A stretch of 64,000 nucleotides of DNA. Origin: Rhodocyclaceae bacterium (lineage in GTDB: Bacteria > Pseudomonadota > Gammaproteobacteria > Burkholderiales > Rhodocyclaceae). Every line of letters starts with the position of its first letter. The stretch's first letter is position 1. The position numbers and the translations under genes were made by a program. The notes under the pieces are model-generated. The model was given only the letters and a program-made list of their open reading frames with translations. It was not told the DNA's origin and did not search any database. This document shows, one piece after another, positions 42,254-49,622 of this stretch. The DNA lies in contig JALNXH010000004.1 of assembly GCA_023230455.1 (NCBI GenBank), positions 62,001-126,000 of the forward strand, given 5' to 3'.

Positions 42254-42994
42254 TCAGTGCGCCCGCCGCGCCTGCTGCCAAGCCAGCACAGCCTGTGCGG
42301 CATGGGCCATGATGCGGCTCCAGTCATCCTTGGGCAGCGCATGCGCAAGCGAAGCGAACAGCTCCTCATTGGTTTCCCGCGCCAAGCCGTCGCTCGCTAA
42401 TCCGTCGGCAAGGCAGCGGATTTGTACATGGGCCAGCGCGTCGGCTACCAGGCGCCAGCCGAGCTGTGGCATGGCCTTGATCGACGCCAGCAGCAAACCG
42501 CCCAGCGCGCCCAGAATCCGCTGTGCTTCCTCGCGCTCCTCGCAGGCGATCATTGCGTGCCACAGCGCAAGATGAATATCGCGCCGCAGCGCCACCTTGA
42601 AGTCGACGGCGTTGCCTTCGGTCGCGTCGAGAGCGGCGAATTGCTGCTGGAAACGGGCATCGTCGCGTACATCGAGGCCGGTGCGCAGATCGCCGAGCAA
42701 CTGGCTCAATGCCGGAATCGAAACTAAACCGAACGCCTGACTATAGGCCAGACCCCATTGATCCATTCCTGCCACCAGCAGCGCCAGCCGCAGGCTGCGC
42801 GCCTCCTCGCTGCCTGCCGCCGCACACCAGTTGCGCAGCATGGCGCGCAGCGCTGCTACATCGAGTCCGTCGCCGGACTCGCCGAGCGACAACCGAAACA
42901 CCCGGGCAAAAGCCTCCTGCGCGGTGCGCGCCGCCAGGCGCTGCACTTCGGGGGAAGCCAGTTCGGCCATGCCGTCCGGCGGAACCTCACTCAT
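42254..42994 (-). CDS. conserved hypothetical protein, 246 aa
   Basis: A 246-residue, almost entirely alpha-helical soluble protein opening MSEVPPDGMAELASPEVQRL. It contains LLVAGMDQWGLAYSQAFGLVS and NAVDFKVALRRDIHLALWHA. No motif that suggests an enzyme is seen. Its start overlaps the stop of yaeQ by four bases (ATGA), so it is likely coupled with yaeQ; in turn it is followed closely by yeaD. I do not recognise the family and infer only that it is a real gene, from codon bias and coupling. Confidence 0.75.
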   Translation of the reverse strand: MSEVPPDGMAELASPEVQRLAARTAQEAFARVFRLSLGESGDGLDVAALRAMLRNWCAAAGSEEARSLRLALLVAGMDQWGLAYSQAFGLVSIPALSQLLGDLRTGLDVRDDARFQQQFAALDATEGNAVDFKVALRRDIHLALWHAMIACEEREEAQRILGALGGLLLASIKAMPQLGWRLVADALAHVQIRCLADGLASDGLARETNEELFASLAHALPKDDWSRIMAHAAQAVLAWQQARRAH

Positions 42995-43542
42995 CGTGCA
43001 CCCACCGCCTGCAACTCACGGGGCTCGATCAATGCCGTCTGCACGCCGTCGGTCAACCATACCTGGCCATCCTGGATGGTGCATTGCAAGTTCATCGCAC
43101 GATTTGCCAGGGCCTTTAGCGCATCGCATTGCGCCTCGTCCAACGCCAGCACGCTCAGCCGGCCGATCTTCGCCAACGCGTTGGCCTCGCGCAGCCACCA
43201 GGCATCCATCGAACGGCCGCCGTAAGCCAGCACCACCACTTTCGCCGCACGCCCGGCAGCGCGCCGCAGTAACCGCTCCTCGGGCTGGCCAACCTCGATC
43301 CAGAGGTCGATCTCGCCCGAATACGACTTGCGCCACAGCGCCGGCTCGTCGTCGGCGGAAATGCCGCGGCCGAATTCAAGACGCTCGTCGGCGAACAGCG
43401 CAAAGGCCAGCAGCCGCACCATCAGCCGTTCGTCGGTTTCCGAAGGATGGCGCGCAAGGGTCAGGACATGCTCGGCGTAATACGGCCGATCAAGATCGGA
43501 AATGCCGAGCGCGACCTTATAGACGGTGGATTTCAGTGCCAT
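42991..43542 (-). CDS. yaeQ: YaeQ family protein
   Basis: A 183-residue protein with the YaeQ pattern: MALKSTVYKVALGISDLDRPYY at the start, ETDERLMVRLLAFALFADERLEF, and the EPALWRKSYSGEIDLWIEVGQPEE block, which is a PD-(D/E)XK nuclease-like fold (acidic residue and ExK-type positions). E. coli YaeQ has 181 residues. YaeQ has been proposed to compensate for RfaH loss, but its activity is not established. The gene is divergent from srkA and overlaps the next gene by four bases. Confidence 0.93.
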   Translation of the reverse strand: MALKSTVYKVALGISDLDRPYYAEHVLTLARHPSETDERLMVRLLAFALFADERLEFGRGISADDEPALWRKSYSGEIDLWIEVGQPEERLLRRAAGRAAKVVVLAYGGRSMDAWWLREANALAKIGRLSVLALDEAQCDALKALANRAMNLQCTIQDGQVWLTDGVQTALIEPRELQAVGAR

Positions 43543-43616
43543 GAACAGCGCAGGCGGAAATTATCGAGGGCGCGACTATACCGCCGGATCGGAAGCACCG
43601 CACCTCTGCGCCTACA

Positions 43617-44624
43617 ATGGATGGTATGAAAAAATCTTCCGCAACACCCTACGCAAGCCTGACTCCGGACACTATTCTCGATGCGCTGGAAAGCGTCGGG
43701 TTGCGCCCCGACGGTCGGCAGCTAGCTCTCAACAGCTACGAAAACCGCGTCTATCAAGTATGGATGGAAGAGGAGCCGCCGCTGATCGTAAAGTTCTACC
43801 GGCCACAGCGCTGGAGCGACGAAGCGATCATTGAGGAACACGCCTTCGTCGCCCAGCTGGCGGAACGGGAAATCCCCGCCGTCCCCGCGCTCAAGCTCAA
43901 CGGCACCACGCTGCACCGCTTCGGCGGCTTCAGCTTCGCGGTGTTTCCGCGCCAAGGGGGACGCGCGCCCGAACTGGGTGATCCGGCCACGTTGCAATGG
44001 CTGGGGCGCTTCATCGGCCGCATCCACGCGGTCGGTGCGATTGCACCCTATACCCACCGCCCCGCGCTGAGCATCGAAACCTTCGGCATCGAACCGCGCG
44101 ACTGGCTGCTGGCGCACGATTTCATTCCGCCCGAACTGGTCGCTCCCTGGCGCGGCGTCGCCGACATGGCGCTCGACGGCGTGCGCCGCTGCTTCGAGCG
44201 TGCCGGCAGTGTGGCGCAGTTGCGCCTGCACGGCGACTGCCATATGGGCAATGTGCTGTGGCTGGATCGCGGCGACGTGCAGGGCCCCCACTTCGTCGAC
44301 TTCGACGACAGCCGCATGGGACCGGCGGTGCAGGATCTGTGGATGCTGCTTTCGGGTGAGCGCGGGGAGATGCAGCGCCAGTTCAACGACGTGCTCACCG
44401 GCTACGAGGATTTCTGCGAATTCAACCCGCGCGAAGTGCATTTGATCGAGGCGCTGCGTACGCTGCGGCTGATTCACTACAGCGCCTGGATCGCGCGCCG
44501 CTGGGGCGACCCGGCATTTCCCGCGGCCTTCCCCTGGTTCGATACGCCGCGCTACTGGCAGGATCGTATCCTCGAATTGCGCGAACAGATCGCGCTGATG
44601 GACGAGGTGCCGCTGGCAGCCTAG
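43617..44624 (+). CDS. srkA: stress response protein kinase SrkA (YihE)
   Basis: A 335-residue kinase of the APH/YihE fold (E. coli SrkA 328). It contains LNSYENRVYQV, IVKFYRPQRWS (ATP-site lysine in VKFYRP), LHGDCHMGNVLW (catalytic loop) and FVDFDDSRMGPAVQDLWML (metal Asp). SrkA is reported to phosphorylate MazG-type targets and protect against programmed death in E. coli; that role here is inferred. An inner start at MKKSSATPYASL, three codons later, is equally possible. It is followed by the FolE-like gene after 56 bases. Confidence 0.93.
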   Translation: MDGMKKSSATPYASLTPDTILDALESVGLRPDGRQLALNSYENRVYQVWMEEEPPLIVKFYRPQRWSDEAIIEEHAFVAQLAEREIPAVPALKLNGTTLHRFGGFSFAVFPRQGGRAPELGDPATLQWLGRFIGRIHAVGAIAPYTHRPALSIETFGIEPRDWLLAHDFIPPELVAPWRGVADMALDGVRRCFERAGSVAQLRLHGDCHMGNVLWLDRGDVQGPHFVDFDDSRMGPAVQDLWMLLSGERGEMQRQFNDVLTGYEDFCEFNPREVHLIEALRTLRLIHYSAWIARRWGDPAFPAAFPWFDTPRYWQDRILELREQIALMDEVPLAA

Positions 44625-44680
44625 CTGCACGTCCCGCCCGTGTAAGATGGGCCGTCCCCCAACGCAAGGCACCCCGCACC

Positions 44681-45295
44681 ATGGACACCGACCACTCCTC
44701 CGCTACGCCGAACGGCATCGGTATCCCCCGCCCCGGCAATTTCGATGCAGCCGCTTTCGAGCGCGCTGTTGAAGACTTGCTCAAGGCCAGTGGCGTCGCC
44801 CCCGGCACGCCGCATATGGCGCGCACCGCGCAACGCGTGCGCGAACTCTGGCAGCGCCGCCTGCTCGGCGGTTACGAACTCAATCCGGCCGAAGCTCTCG
44901 GCGAAGGCATCGTCGATTCGCGGCGCGACATGGTGGTGATCCGCGGCATCGCTGTGCATGGCGTCTGCCCGCACCATCTGGTGCCCTTCCGCGGCGTCGC
45001 TCATGTCGCCTACCTGCCCGGCGGGCGGCTGCACGGCTTCGGCCGCATCGCGCGCATGGTGGACGCCATCGGCCACCGCTATACCTATCAGGAATGGATG
45101 ACCCGCGACATCGTCGATGCGCTGATGCGCCACGGCTATGCCCGCGGCGCTGCCTGCGTAGTCGAGGCCGAACAGCTCTGCCTGCTGCTCGGCGAAGACC
45201 GCCGCGGCGACGAGCGCGTCGTCACCCAGGCCTTCGCCGGCGAATTCGAAGCCTCCGAGCAATCGCGCCGCGAATTCATGCGCGCCATCGGCTAG
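44681..45295 (+). CDS. GTP cyclohydrolase I-like protein with altered active site
   Basis: A 204-residue T-fold protein. VCPHHLVPFRGVAHVAYLPGG corresponds to the FolE zinc-site block, keeping Cys96 and His98/His99, and EAEQLC keeps the second zinc Cys167. Gln137-Glu138 (QEWMT) match the guanine-contacting pair of FolE. But the histidine of the FolE HxC motif (E. coli His179) is Gln165, and the phosphate-binding Arg185 position reads Gly171. Compared with E. coli FolE (222 residues) the C-terminal loops are also shorter in conserved residues. So fold and zinc site are kept, while normal GTP ring-opening is doubtful. It precedes the small ORF and radical SAM gene, 66 bases before the small ORF. 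Confidence 0.82.
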   Translation: MDTDHSSATPNGIGIPRPGNFDAAAFERAVEDLLKASGVAPGTPHMARTAQRVRELWQRRLLGGYELNPAEALGEGIVDSRRDMVVIRGIAVHGVCPHHLVPFRGVAHVAYLPGGRLHGFGRIARMVDAIGHRYTYQEWMTRDIVDALMRHGYARGAACVVEAEQLCLLLGEDRRGDERVVTQAFAGEFEASEQSRREFMRAIG

Positions 45296-45327
45296 GGCCG
45301 AAGCCAAGCAATAACCATTCTGTCGTA

Positions 45328-45355
45328 TTGACTTATGGGTGCGGGGGTGTAAAGT
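45328..45355 (+). promoter_or_regulatory. candidate promoter of the peptide/radical SAM unit
   Basis: TTGACT (45328-45333) and TAAAGT (45350-45355) are 16 bases apart. Expected initiation about 45362 lies only a few bases before the ATG of the small ORF, so its mRNA could be almost leaderless. No clear ribosome site precedes that ATG. Confidence 0.55.
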
Positions 45356-45364
45356 CCGCCCGCC

Positions 45365-45490
45365 ATGACGCCCAGCCTTTCCGCCTCCCTGCGTTCCCGC
45401 ATCGTCGCCCCCGATGTCGCGGCGGCTTGGCTGCGCTTCGGTGTCATCGCCGCGCACAAGACCGGCCCCCCGCGCACCCCTTCTTTCTGA
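45365..45490 (+). CDS. 41-aa ORF, candidate RiPP precursor or leader peptide
   Basis: A 41-codon ORF between the FolE-like gene and the radical SAM gene. The product begins MTPSLSASLRSRIVAPDVAA, then AWLRFGVIAAHKTG, and ends PPRTPSF. It has one Trp, one Lys, one His, two Phe, no Cys and no signal peptide. About 34 of 41 third codon positions are G or C, as in real genes here. It lies directly behind a promoter-like pair and 60 bases before a SPASM-type radical SAM enzyme, the usual position of a precursor peptide. I do not recognise the peptide. A regulatory leader peptide or a chance ORF are alternatives; its start lacks a good ribosome site. Confidence 0.5.
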   Translation: MTPSLSASLRSRIVAPDVAAAWLRFGVIAAHKTGPPRTPSF

Positions 45491-45550
45491 ACTGAAAACG
45501 CCGCGCTGCTTGGCCGCGTGGCCGATGTCCATTCAGCCTGAAGCGGAATC

Positions 45551-46726
45551 ATGACTGCATCTACCTTTGAAGCCCCCCGCCCGGCCACCACGCCGGAATC
45601 CGAACACGACCCGATTGTAGGCAGCCGCGTCGAACTGCAACTGCTGACCACCCTCAAATGCAACCTGAAATGCACCTACTGTTCGCTCGGCGTGGGCGAG
45701 GTGCTCGGCTCGCAGACCGAACTCAAGTACGACATCGACCAGCTCGCCACCTTCGTCGACCAACATCTTGCCGGCAAAGAAATCTACGTCACCTTCTACG
45801 GAGGCGAACCGACGCTCAACCGCAAGATGATGCAGGAGGTGATGCAGCGCTTCCCCGAATTCCGCTACCAGTTGCAAACCAACGGCACGCTGCTCGACGG
45901 CCTACCCGACTGGATGCTGGCGCGTTTCTCGAACATTCTGGTGTCGATCGACGGCGGCGAGCAGATCACCGACGGCTATCGCGGCCGCGGCATCTGGCGC
46001 CAGGTGCTCCGCAATCTGCATCAGGTCCATGAGCGCGTCGGCGGCACCATCACCGCCCGTGTCACCTGGGGCAACCCCGACACCACATTTGACGAACTCG
46101 ATGAATTGGCCACCGCCATCGAGGCGGTGGATTATCTCTACTGGCAGTTCGTCGCCGACGAAATGTACGCCGGCGACTCGCCGGAAAAACGCAAAGCCGT
46201 TCTCGTCCGACTGATCGATAAGTTCTTCTCGCGTACCGACATGCTCTACCCGCTGGTGCCGCTGATGGGTATCGTCCGCAACAAGGTTCTGCCGACGCGA
46301 GGACGTGAGCTGTATGCCGGACTTACCCAGTGCCGGGTCTCCACCCACCTGCTCAACGTCATGCCCAACGGCGAAATCTATCCCTGCCCGGACATGATGT
46401 ACGCGCCGGAAATGAAGATGGGCGAAATCCAGGGCAACTGGTTGAAGCGGAGTCCGCTACAGCCGACGCCCGCGATGCCGTGCGAAGGCTGCGAGGCCTT
46501 CTCGTGGTGCCGCCGCAACTGCATGAAGAATCTGCATCTGGCCTACGTCAGGAACGACGAGCGCTATCGCCATAATGTCGTCGAGCCAATCTGCGAACTG
46601 GTCAAATTCATCGGCCGGGAAGTCGACCGCCACGATCCGCACAAATGGTTCTCGCAACTCACGCTGCCGGTAAGAAAGCAGATCGTCGACGCTGAAATCT
46701 ACGAATACGTCGAGATCATGCCCTAG
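45551..46726 (+). CDS. radical SAM/SPASM peptide-modifying enzyme (possibly CbpB-like)
   Basis: A 391-residue radical SAM enzyme. The cluster motif CNLKCTYC gives Cys37, Cys41 and Cys44, preceded by ELQLLTTLK. The C-terminal domain has seven cysteines at 261, 279, 311, 314, 320, 324 and 348; the spacing C-x2-C-x5-C-x3-C and the GEIYPC strand are the SPASM signature for two auxiliary Fe-S clusters. SPASM enzymes mostly modify ribosomal peptides (AlbA, PqqE, thioether and cyclophane makers). I recall a family called CbpB with this opening, unverified. There is no N-terminal RiPP-recognition domain. An AGCGGA site precedes the ATG. Confidence 0.85.
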   Translation: MTASTFEAPRPATTPESEHDPIVGSRVELQLLTTLKCNLKCTYCSLGVGEVLGSQTELKYDIDQLATFVDQHLAGKEIYVTFYGGEPTLNRKMMQEVMQRFPEFRYQLQTNGTLLDGLPDWMLARFSNILVSIDGGEQITDGYRGRGIWRQVLRNLHQVHERVGGTITARVTWGNPDTTFDELDELATAIEAVDYLYWQFVADEMYAGDSPEKRKAVLVRLIDKFFSRTDMLYPLVPLMGIVRNKVLPTRGRELYAGLTQCRVSTHLLNVMPNGEIYPCPDMMYAPEMKMGEIQGNWLKRSPLQPTPAMPCEGCEAFSWCRRNCMKNLHLAYVRNDERYRHNVVEPICELVKFIGREVDRHDPHKWFSQLTLPVRKQIVDAEIYEYVEIMP

Positions 46727-46808
46727 CCTTTGAGCGGGGGAAGCATTCCGCCCCGACACCCGGCGCAGATACAATGCCGTGGCGCCTTTAGGAAAACAGG
46801 CTCCCACT

Positions 46809-46862
46809 GTTCGGACCGGGCCTGTCCTGAGCAAGTCGAAGGGCGCAGTACGAACGGGCCTA
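46809..46862. repeat. interspersed extragenic repeat-like element
   Basis: GTTCG (46809-46813) and CGAAC (46851-46855) flank the segment CCTGTCCTGAGC followed by AGTCGAAGGGCG. The motif CCTGTCCTGAGC-(A/T)AGTCGAAGG is a short repeat I recall from intergenic regions of many environmental Proteobacteria. CGGGCCT occurs twice, 39 bases apart. Only one copy is seen in this window. Confidence 0.5.
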
Positions 46863-46923
46863 TTCCTAAGTTGGCAGTTTCGATCTTTCACCCGATCTTT
46901 CACCTTATGCAGGAGAATTTTTC

Positions 46924-47298
46924 ATGAGGACAACCCTCACCATCGCAGTAATCGCCGGCATTCTCGGACTGGGCTCTTTCAGTGCATTCGCGGACGAAGT
47001 CAAGCTCATCTCCGTTGCCGCCCTGCACCAGGACAAAGCCGCACTGGCCGGTAAGGAAGTGCGCGTTCAAGGCAAAGTGGTCAAGGTCAACAACGGCATC
47101 ATGGGACGCAATTTCATCCATGTGCAGGACGGCAGCGGCGACCAGAACAGCAACGATCTGACGATCACCAGCAAGCAGACGGCGAATGTCGGCGACCAGG
47201 TCTCAGTCACCGGCCGCGTGGTGGTCAACCGCGACTTCGGCTCCGGCTACAGCTACCCCCTGCTGGTCGAAGAAGCCAGCGTCACCGCCAAGAAATAG
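46924..47298 (+). CDS. periplasmic OB-fold protein
   Basis: A 124-residue exported protein. Residues 1-23 are a Sec signal peptide (MRTTLTIAVIAGILGLGSFS, cleavage after AFA). The mature part, KEVRVQGKVVKVNNGIMGRN, then FIHVQDG and VSVTGRVVVNRDFGSGYSYP, is an OB fold of the type annotated as tRNA_anti-like or DNA-binding; being periplasmic it is unlikely to bind nucleic acid. Similar proteins occur beside cytochrome and nitrogen-metabolism genes in betaproteobacteria as I recall. It lies downstream of the radical SAM gene behind the repeat, with an AGGAG ribosome site. Whether it belongs to that locus is open. Confidence 0.82.
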   Translation: MRTTLTIAVIAGILGLGSFSAFADEVKLISVAALHQDKAALAGKEVRVQGKVVKVNNGIMGRNFIHVQDGSGDQNSNDLTITSKQTANVGDQVSVTGRVVVNRDFGSGYSYPLLVEEASVTAKK

Positions 47299-47348
47299 TT
47301 CGTCGGCGGATTTTCAGTACGGCTGAACGGGGCCGATGCGCATCGGCC

Positions 47349-48098
47349 TCAGTTCCGCGCATGCGCAAGGTGGTAGCTCTCGACGCCTTCGAAATCGGTC
47401 AGTTCGCCGGCGAGCCTTGATAACGGCGCCCCCCGGTCCTTGCCCAGCGCTACCGCCACGAAACTCCATTCCGCCTGTTCGTTCTTGAAATCGATGGTCA
47501 GCGTGCCGAGAGCTATTTCGTAGCCACGCGTCAACGCCGACCGCCGCAATTGCTCTTCACGCGGGACAAAACCGCGCCGGAAGCGCATCGCCACCTGCAC
47601 TGCGTGGCGCGTCGGCAGCCAACCTTCGAGCCGCGAGACCCACATCATGCAGGTGACCGAAAGCAGCGTCAGCAGCATCGCGGCACCATAGAAACCGACA
47701 CCGACCAGCACGCCGATCGCCGAGGACGACCAGATCGACGCCGCTGTGGTCAGGCCGCTGATCGAGAATCCTTCCTTCATGATGACGCCAGCGCCGAGGA
47801 ATCCGATGCCGGTGACAATGCCCTGGATTACCCGTGTCGGATCCGCACCCGCACTCACCACCACGTGACCTCCGTACCAGAAGGATGGAAAACCGCACAG
47901 CACGACCAACCCCGCCGATGCGGTGCATACCAGTGCATAAGTGCGCATACCCGCAGCACGCCCATGGTAGGAACGTTCGTAGCCGACCACCAGCCCGAGC
48001 AGCAACGCGCCGAGCAGATTCATGAAGATCACCACATTGACGCCAACCTCGGGTATCGACCAGAAGCTGCGCAGAAAATCCAGCGTCAATATATTCAT
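47349..48098 (-). CDS. MgtC/SapB family membrane protein
   Basis: A 249-residue protein. The N-terminal 150 residues are the hydrophobic MgtC/SapB domain with GALLLGLVVGYERSYHGRAAG and GIGFLGAGVIMKEG, both characteristic; about five membrane segments are visible. Residues about 175-249 form a soluble ACT-like domain (ALGTLTIDFKNEQAEWSFVAV). MgtC inhibits the ATP synthase and helps survival at low magnesium or inside hosts, but in free-living bacteria the role is unclear. The frame is open 43 codons upstream; MNILTLDFLRSF is the sensible start. It is divergent from the thioredoxin-like gene with a gap of 132 bases in which I see no clear regulatory element. Confidence 0.9.
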   Translation of the reverse strand: MNILTLDFLRSFWSIPEVGVNVVIFMNLLGALLLGLVVGYERSYHGRAAGMRTYALVCTASAGLVVLCGFPSFWYGGHVVVSAGADPTRVIQGIVTGIGFLGAGVIMKEGFSISGLTTAASIWSSSAIGVLVGVGFYGAAMLLTLLSVTCMMWVSRLEGWLPTRHAVQVAMRFRRGFVPREEQLRRSALTRGYEIALGTLTIDFKNEQAEWSFVAVALGKDRGAPLSRLAGELTDFEGVESYHLAHARN

Positions 48099-48230
48099 CG
48101 GCTTCAAGCCTCGTAATAAAAAGAAGTTGCCCCATGGTAACCGAGAGCGGGGCAGAACCCGCCGCGGGGAATGGGCATGTATCATCGCACCTGTCCGCAC
48201 GCCCCGCCGACGCCGGACATTTTCCATGCC

Positions 48231-48626
48231 ATGACCTCCTCAATACACCCTTCATCGACTGCGCCCGCCGAGTTTTTCGTTGCCTGCCTGTGCGCCGCAT
48301 GGTGCGACACTTGCCGCGAATACCGCGCCGGCTTCGAAGCGCTCGCCGCGCACTTCCCGGAGGCCGAATTCCGCTGGGTGGACATCGAGGATGAGGCCGA
48401 CCGTCTCGGCGATATCGATGTCGAGAACTTCCCCACGCTGCTGATCCAGCGCGACGAGCGGGTGCTGTTCCTCGGCGTCATGCTGCCTCAGCACGGCCTG
48501 CTCAAACGCCTGCTGGAGACCCTGTTTGCGCAATCCGTCGAGGAAAGCCGGCGTTATGCGCTGGCCACGTCCGAACGCCAGGCGTGGCAGCAACATGGCG
48601 GCGTGCGCCGGCGACTGGCAGCTTAA
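48231..48626 (+). CDS. thioredoxin-fold protein
   Basis: A 131-residue thioredoxin-like protein. The redox motif AAWCDTCREYRAGF has the CDTC active site, followed by VDIEDEADRLGDIDVENFPTLL, in which the cis-proline FPT is preserved. No signal peptide, so probably cytoplasmic. Thioredoxin-like family members of this kind have unknown partners. The longer open frame upstream is not used. The stop codons of this gene and mvaB on the other strand share the tetranucleotide TTAA. Confidence 0.85.
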   Translation: MTSSIHPSSTAPAEFFVACLCAAWCDTCREYRAGFEALAAHFPEAEFRWVDIEDEADRLGDIDVENFPTLLIQRDERVLFLGVMLPQHGLLKRLLETLFAQSVEESRRYALATSERQAWQQHGGVRRRLAA

Positions 48627-49537
48627 CTCCCGTTGCGCCGCCTGGCCAGCAGCGCCCGGCCGGCGCGCGAGTTGTTGCTGCGCCCCATCGCCGCGGCGAT
48701 GAACTCGCCGGCCCGCACCGTCGCGTCGATATCCACGCCGGTCTCGACCCCAAGACCGGCGAGCATGTAGAGCACATCCTCGGTCGCCACGTTGCCCGCC
48801 GCGCCCTTGGCATAGGGACAGCCGCCCAGCCCCGCCACCGAGGCGTGAAAAATCGACACGCCGAGTTCCAGGCTGACCAGGATGTTGGCCAGCGCCTGGC
48901 CATAGGTATCGTGGAAATGTCCGGCGATGCACTCGATCGGGAACACGTCGATCGCCGCCCGCATCGCTTCGCGCACGCGGCCCGGCGTGCCGACGCCAAG
49001 GGTATCGGCGACATCGATTGTGTCGCAGCCCAAGTCGCGCAGCCGCTCCGCCACGTCCGCCACAGCGGCAGCCTTGATCTCGCCCTCGTAGGGGCAACCC
49101 AGCGCACAGGAGATGCTGCCGCGCAAGCGCAGGCCGGCGGCGCGTGCCGCCTGCGCAATCGGCACGAAGCGTTCGATCGATTCGGCGATGGAGCAATTGG
49201 TGTTGCGCCGGCAGAAGGCTTCGCTCGCTGCGGTGAAAATATCCACCTCGTCCACGCCCGCCTTCAGCGCCGCCTCGAAGCCGCGCAGATTCGGCGTCAG
49301 CGCCGAATAGACGACACCCGGCCGGCGTTCGATGGCGGCCAGGACATCGGCGCCGTCGGCCATCTGCGGTACCCATTTGGACGATACGAAAGAGGTCGCT
49401 TCGATATTCGGAAAACCGGCGGCCGCCAACCGGTTGACCAGTTCCACCTTGACCGCGGTGGGGACGAGGGTCGGTTCGTTCTGCAAGCCGTCGCGGGGGC
49501 TGACTTCAACCAGAGTGACCCGGGCGGGTGATGACAT
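48623..49537 (-). CDS. mvaB: hydroxymethylglutaryl-CoA lyase-like enzyme
   Basis: A 304-residue DRE-TIM metallolyase. SPRDGLQNEPTLVPT holds the DRE-like metal and catalytic residues, FVSSKWVPQMAD follows, then GHFHDTYGQALANILVSLE for the metal His pair, and SVAGLGGCPYAKGAAGN gives the loop cysteine of HMG-CoA lyase. The enzyme cleaves 3-hydroxy-3-methylglutaryl-CoA to acetyl-CoA and acetoacetate, the last step of leucine degradation. No liu or other leucine genes flank it, so a related acyl-CoA substrate is possible. The start MSSPARVTLVEVSPRDGL is a family start inside a longer frame. Confidence 0.92.
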   Translation of the reverse strand: MSSPARVTLVEVSPRDGLQNEPTLVPTAVKVELVNRLAAAGFPNIEATSFVSSKWVPQMADGADVLAAIERRPGVVYSALTPNLRGFEAALKAGVDEVDIFTAASEAFCRRNTNCSIAESIERFVPIAQAARAAGLRLRGSISCALGCPYEGEIKAAAVADVAERLRDLGCDTIDVADTLGVGTPGRVREAMRAAIDVFPIECIAGHFHDTYGQALANILVSLELGVSIFHASVAGLGGCPYAKGAAGNVATEDVLYMLAGLGVETGVDIDATVRAGEFIAAAMGRSNNSRAGRALLARRRNGS

Positions 49538-49622
49538 TCGCTGTACTCCTTCCATGGATTCGGCCTCGATGATAACGGCCTCGGGCGTTATCATGGCGCC
49601 CTCCCTCGCCCGCCGATTCGAC

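Noticed and set aside
45335..45352. ATG in frame with the 41-codon ORF, six codons upstream
   Set aside because: It runs into a stop after five codons, so the small ORF must start at 45365.
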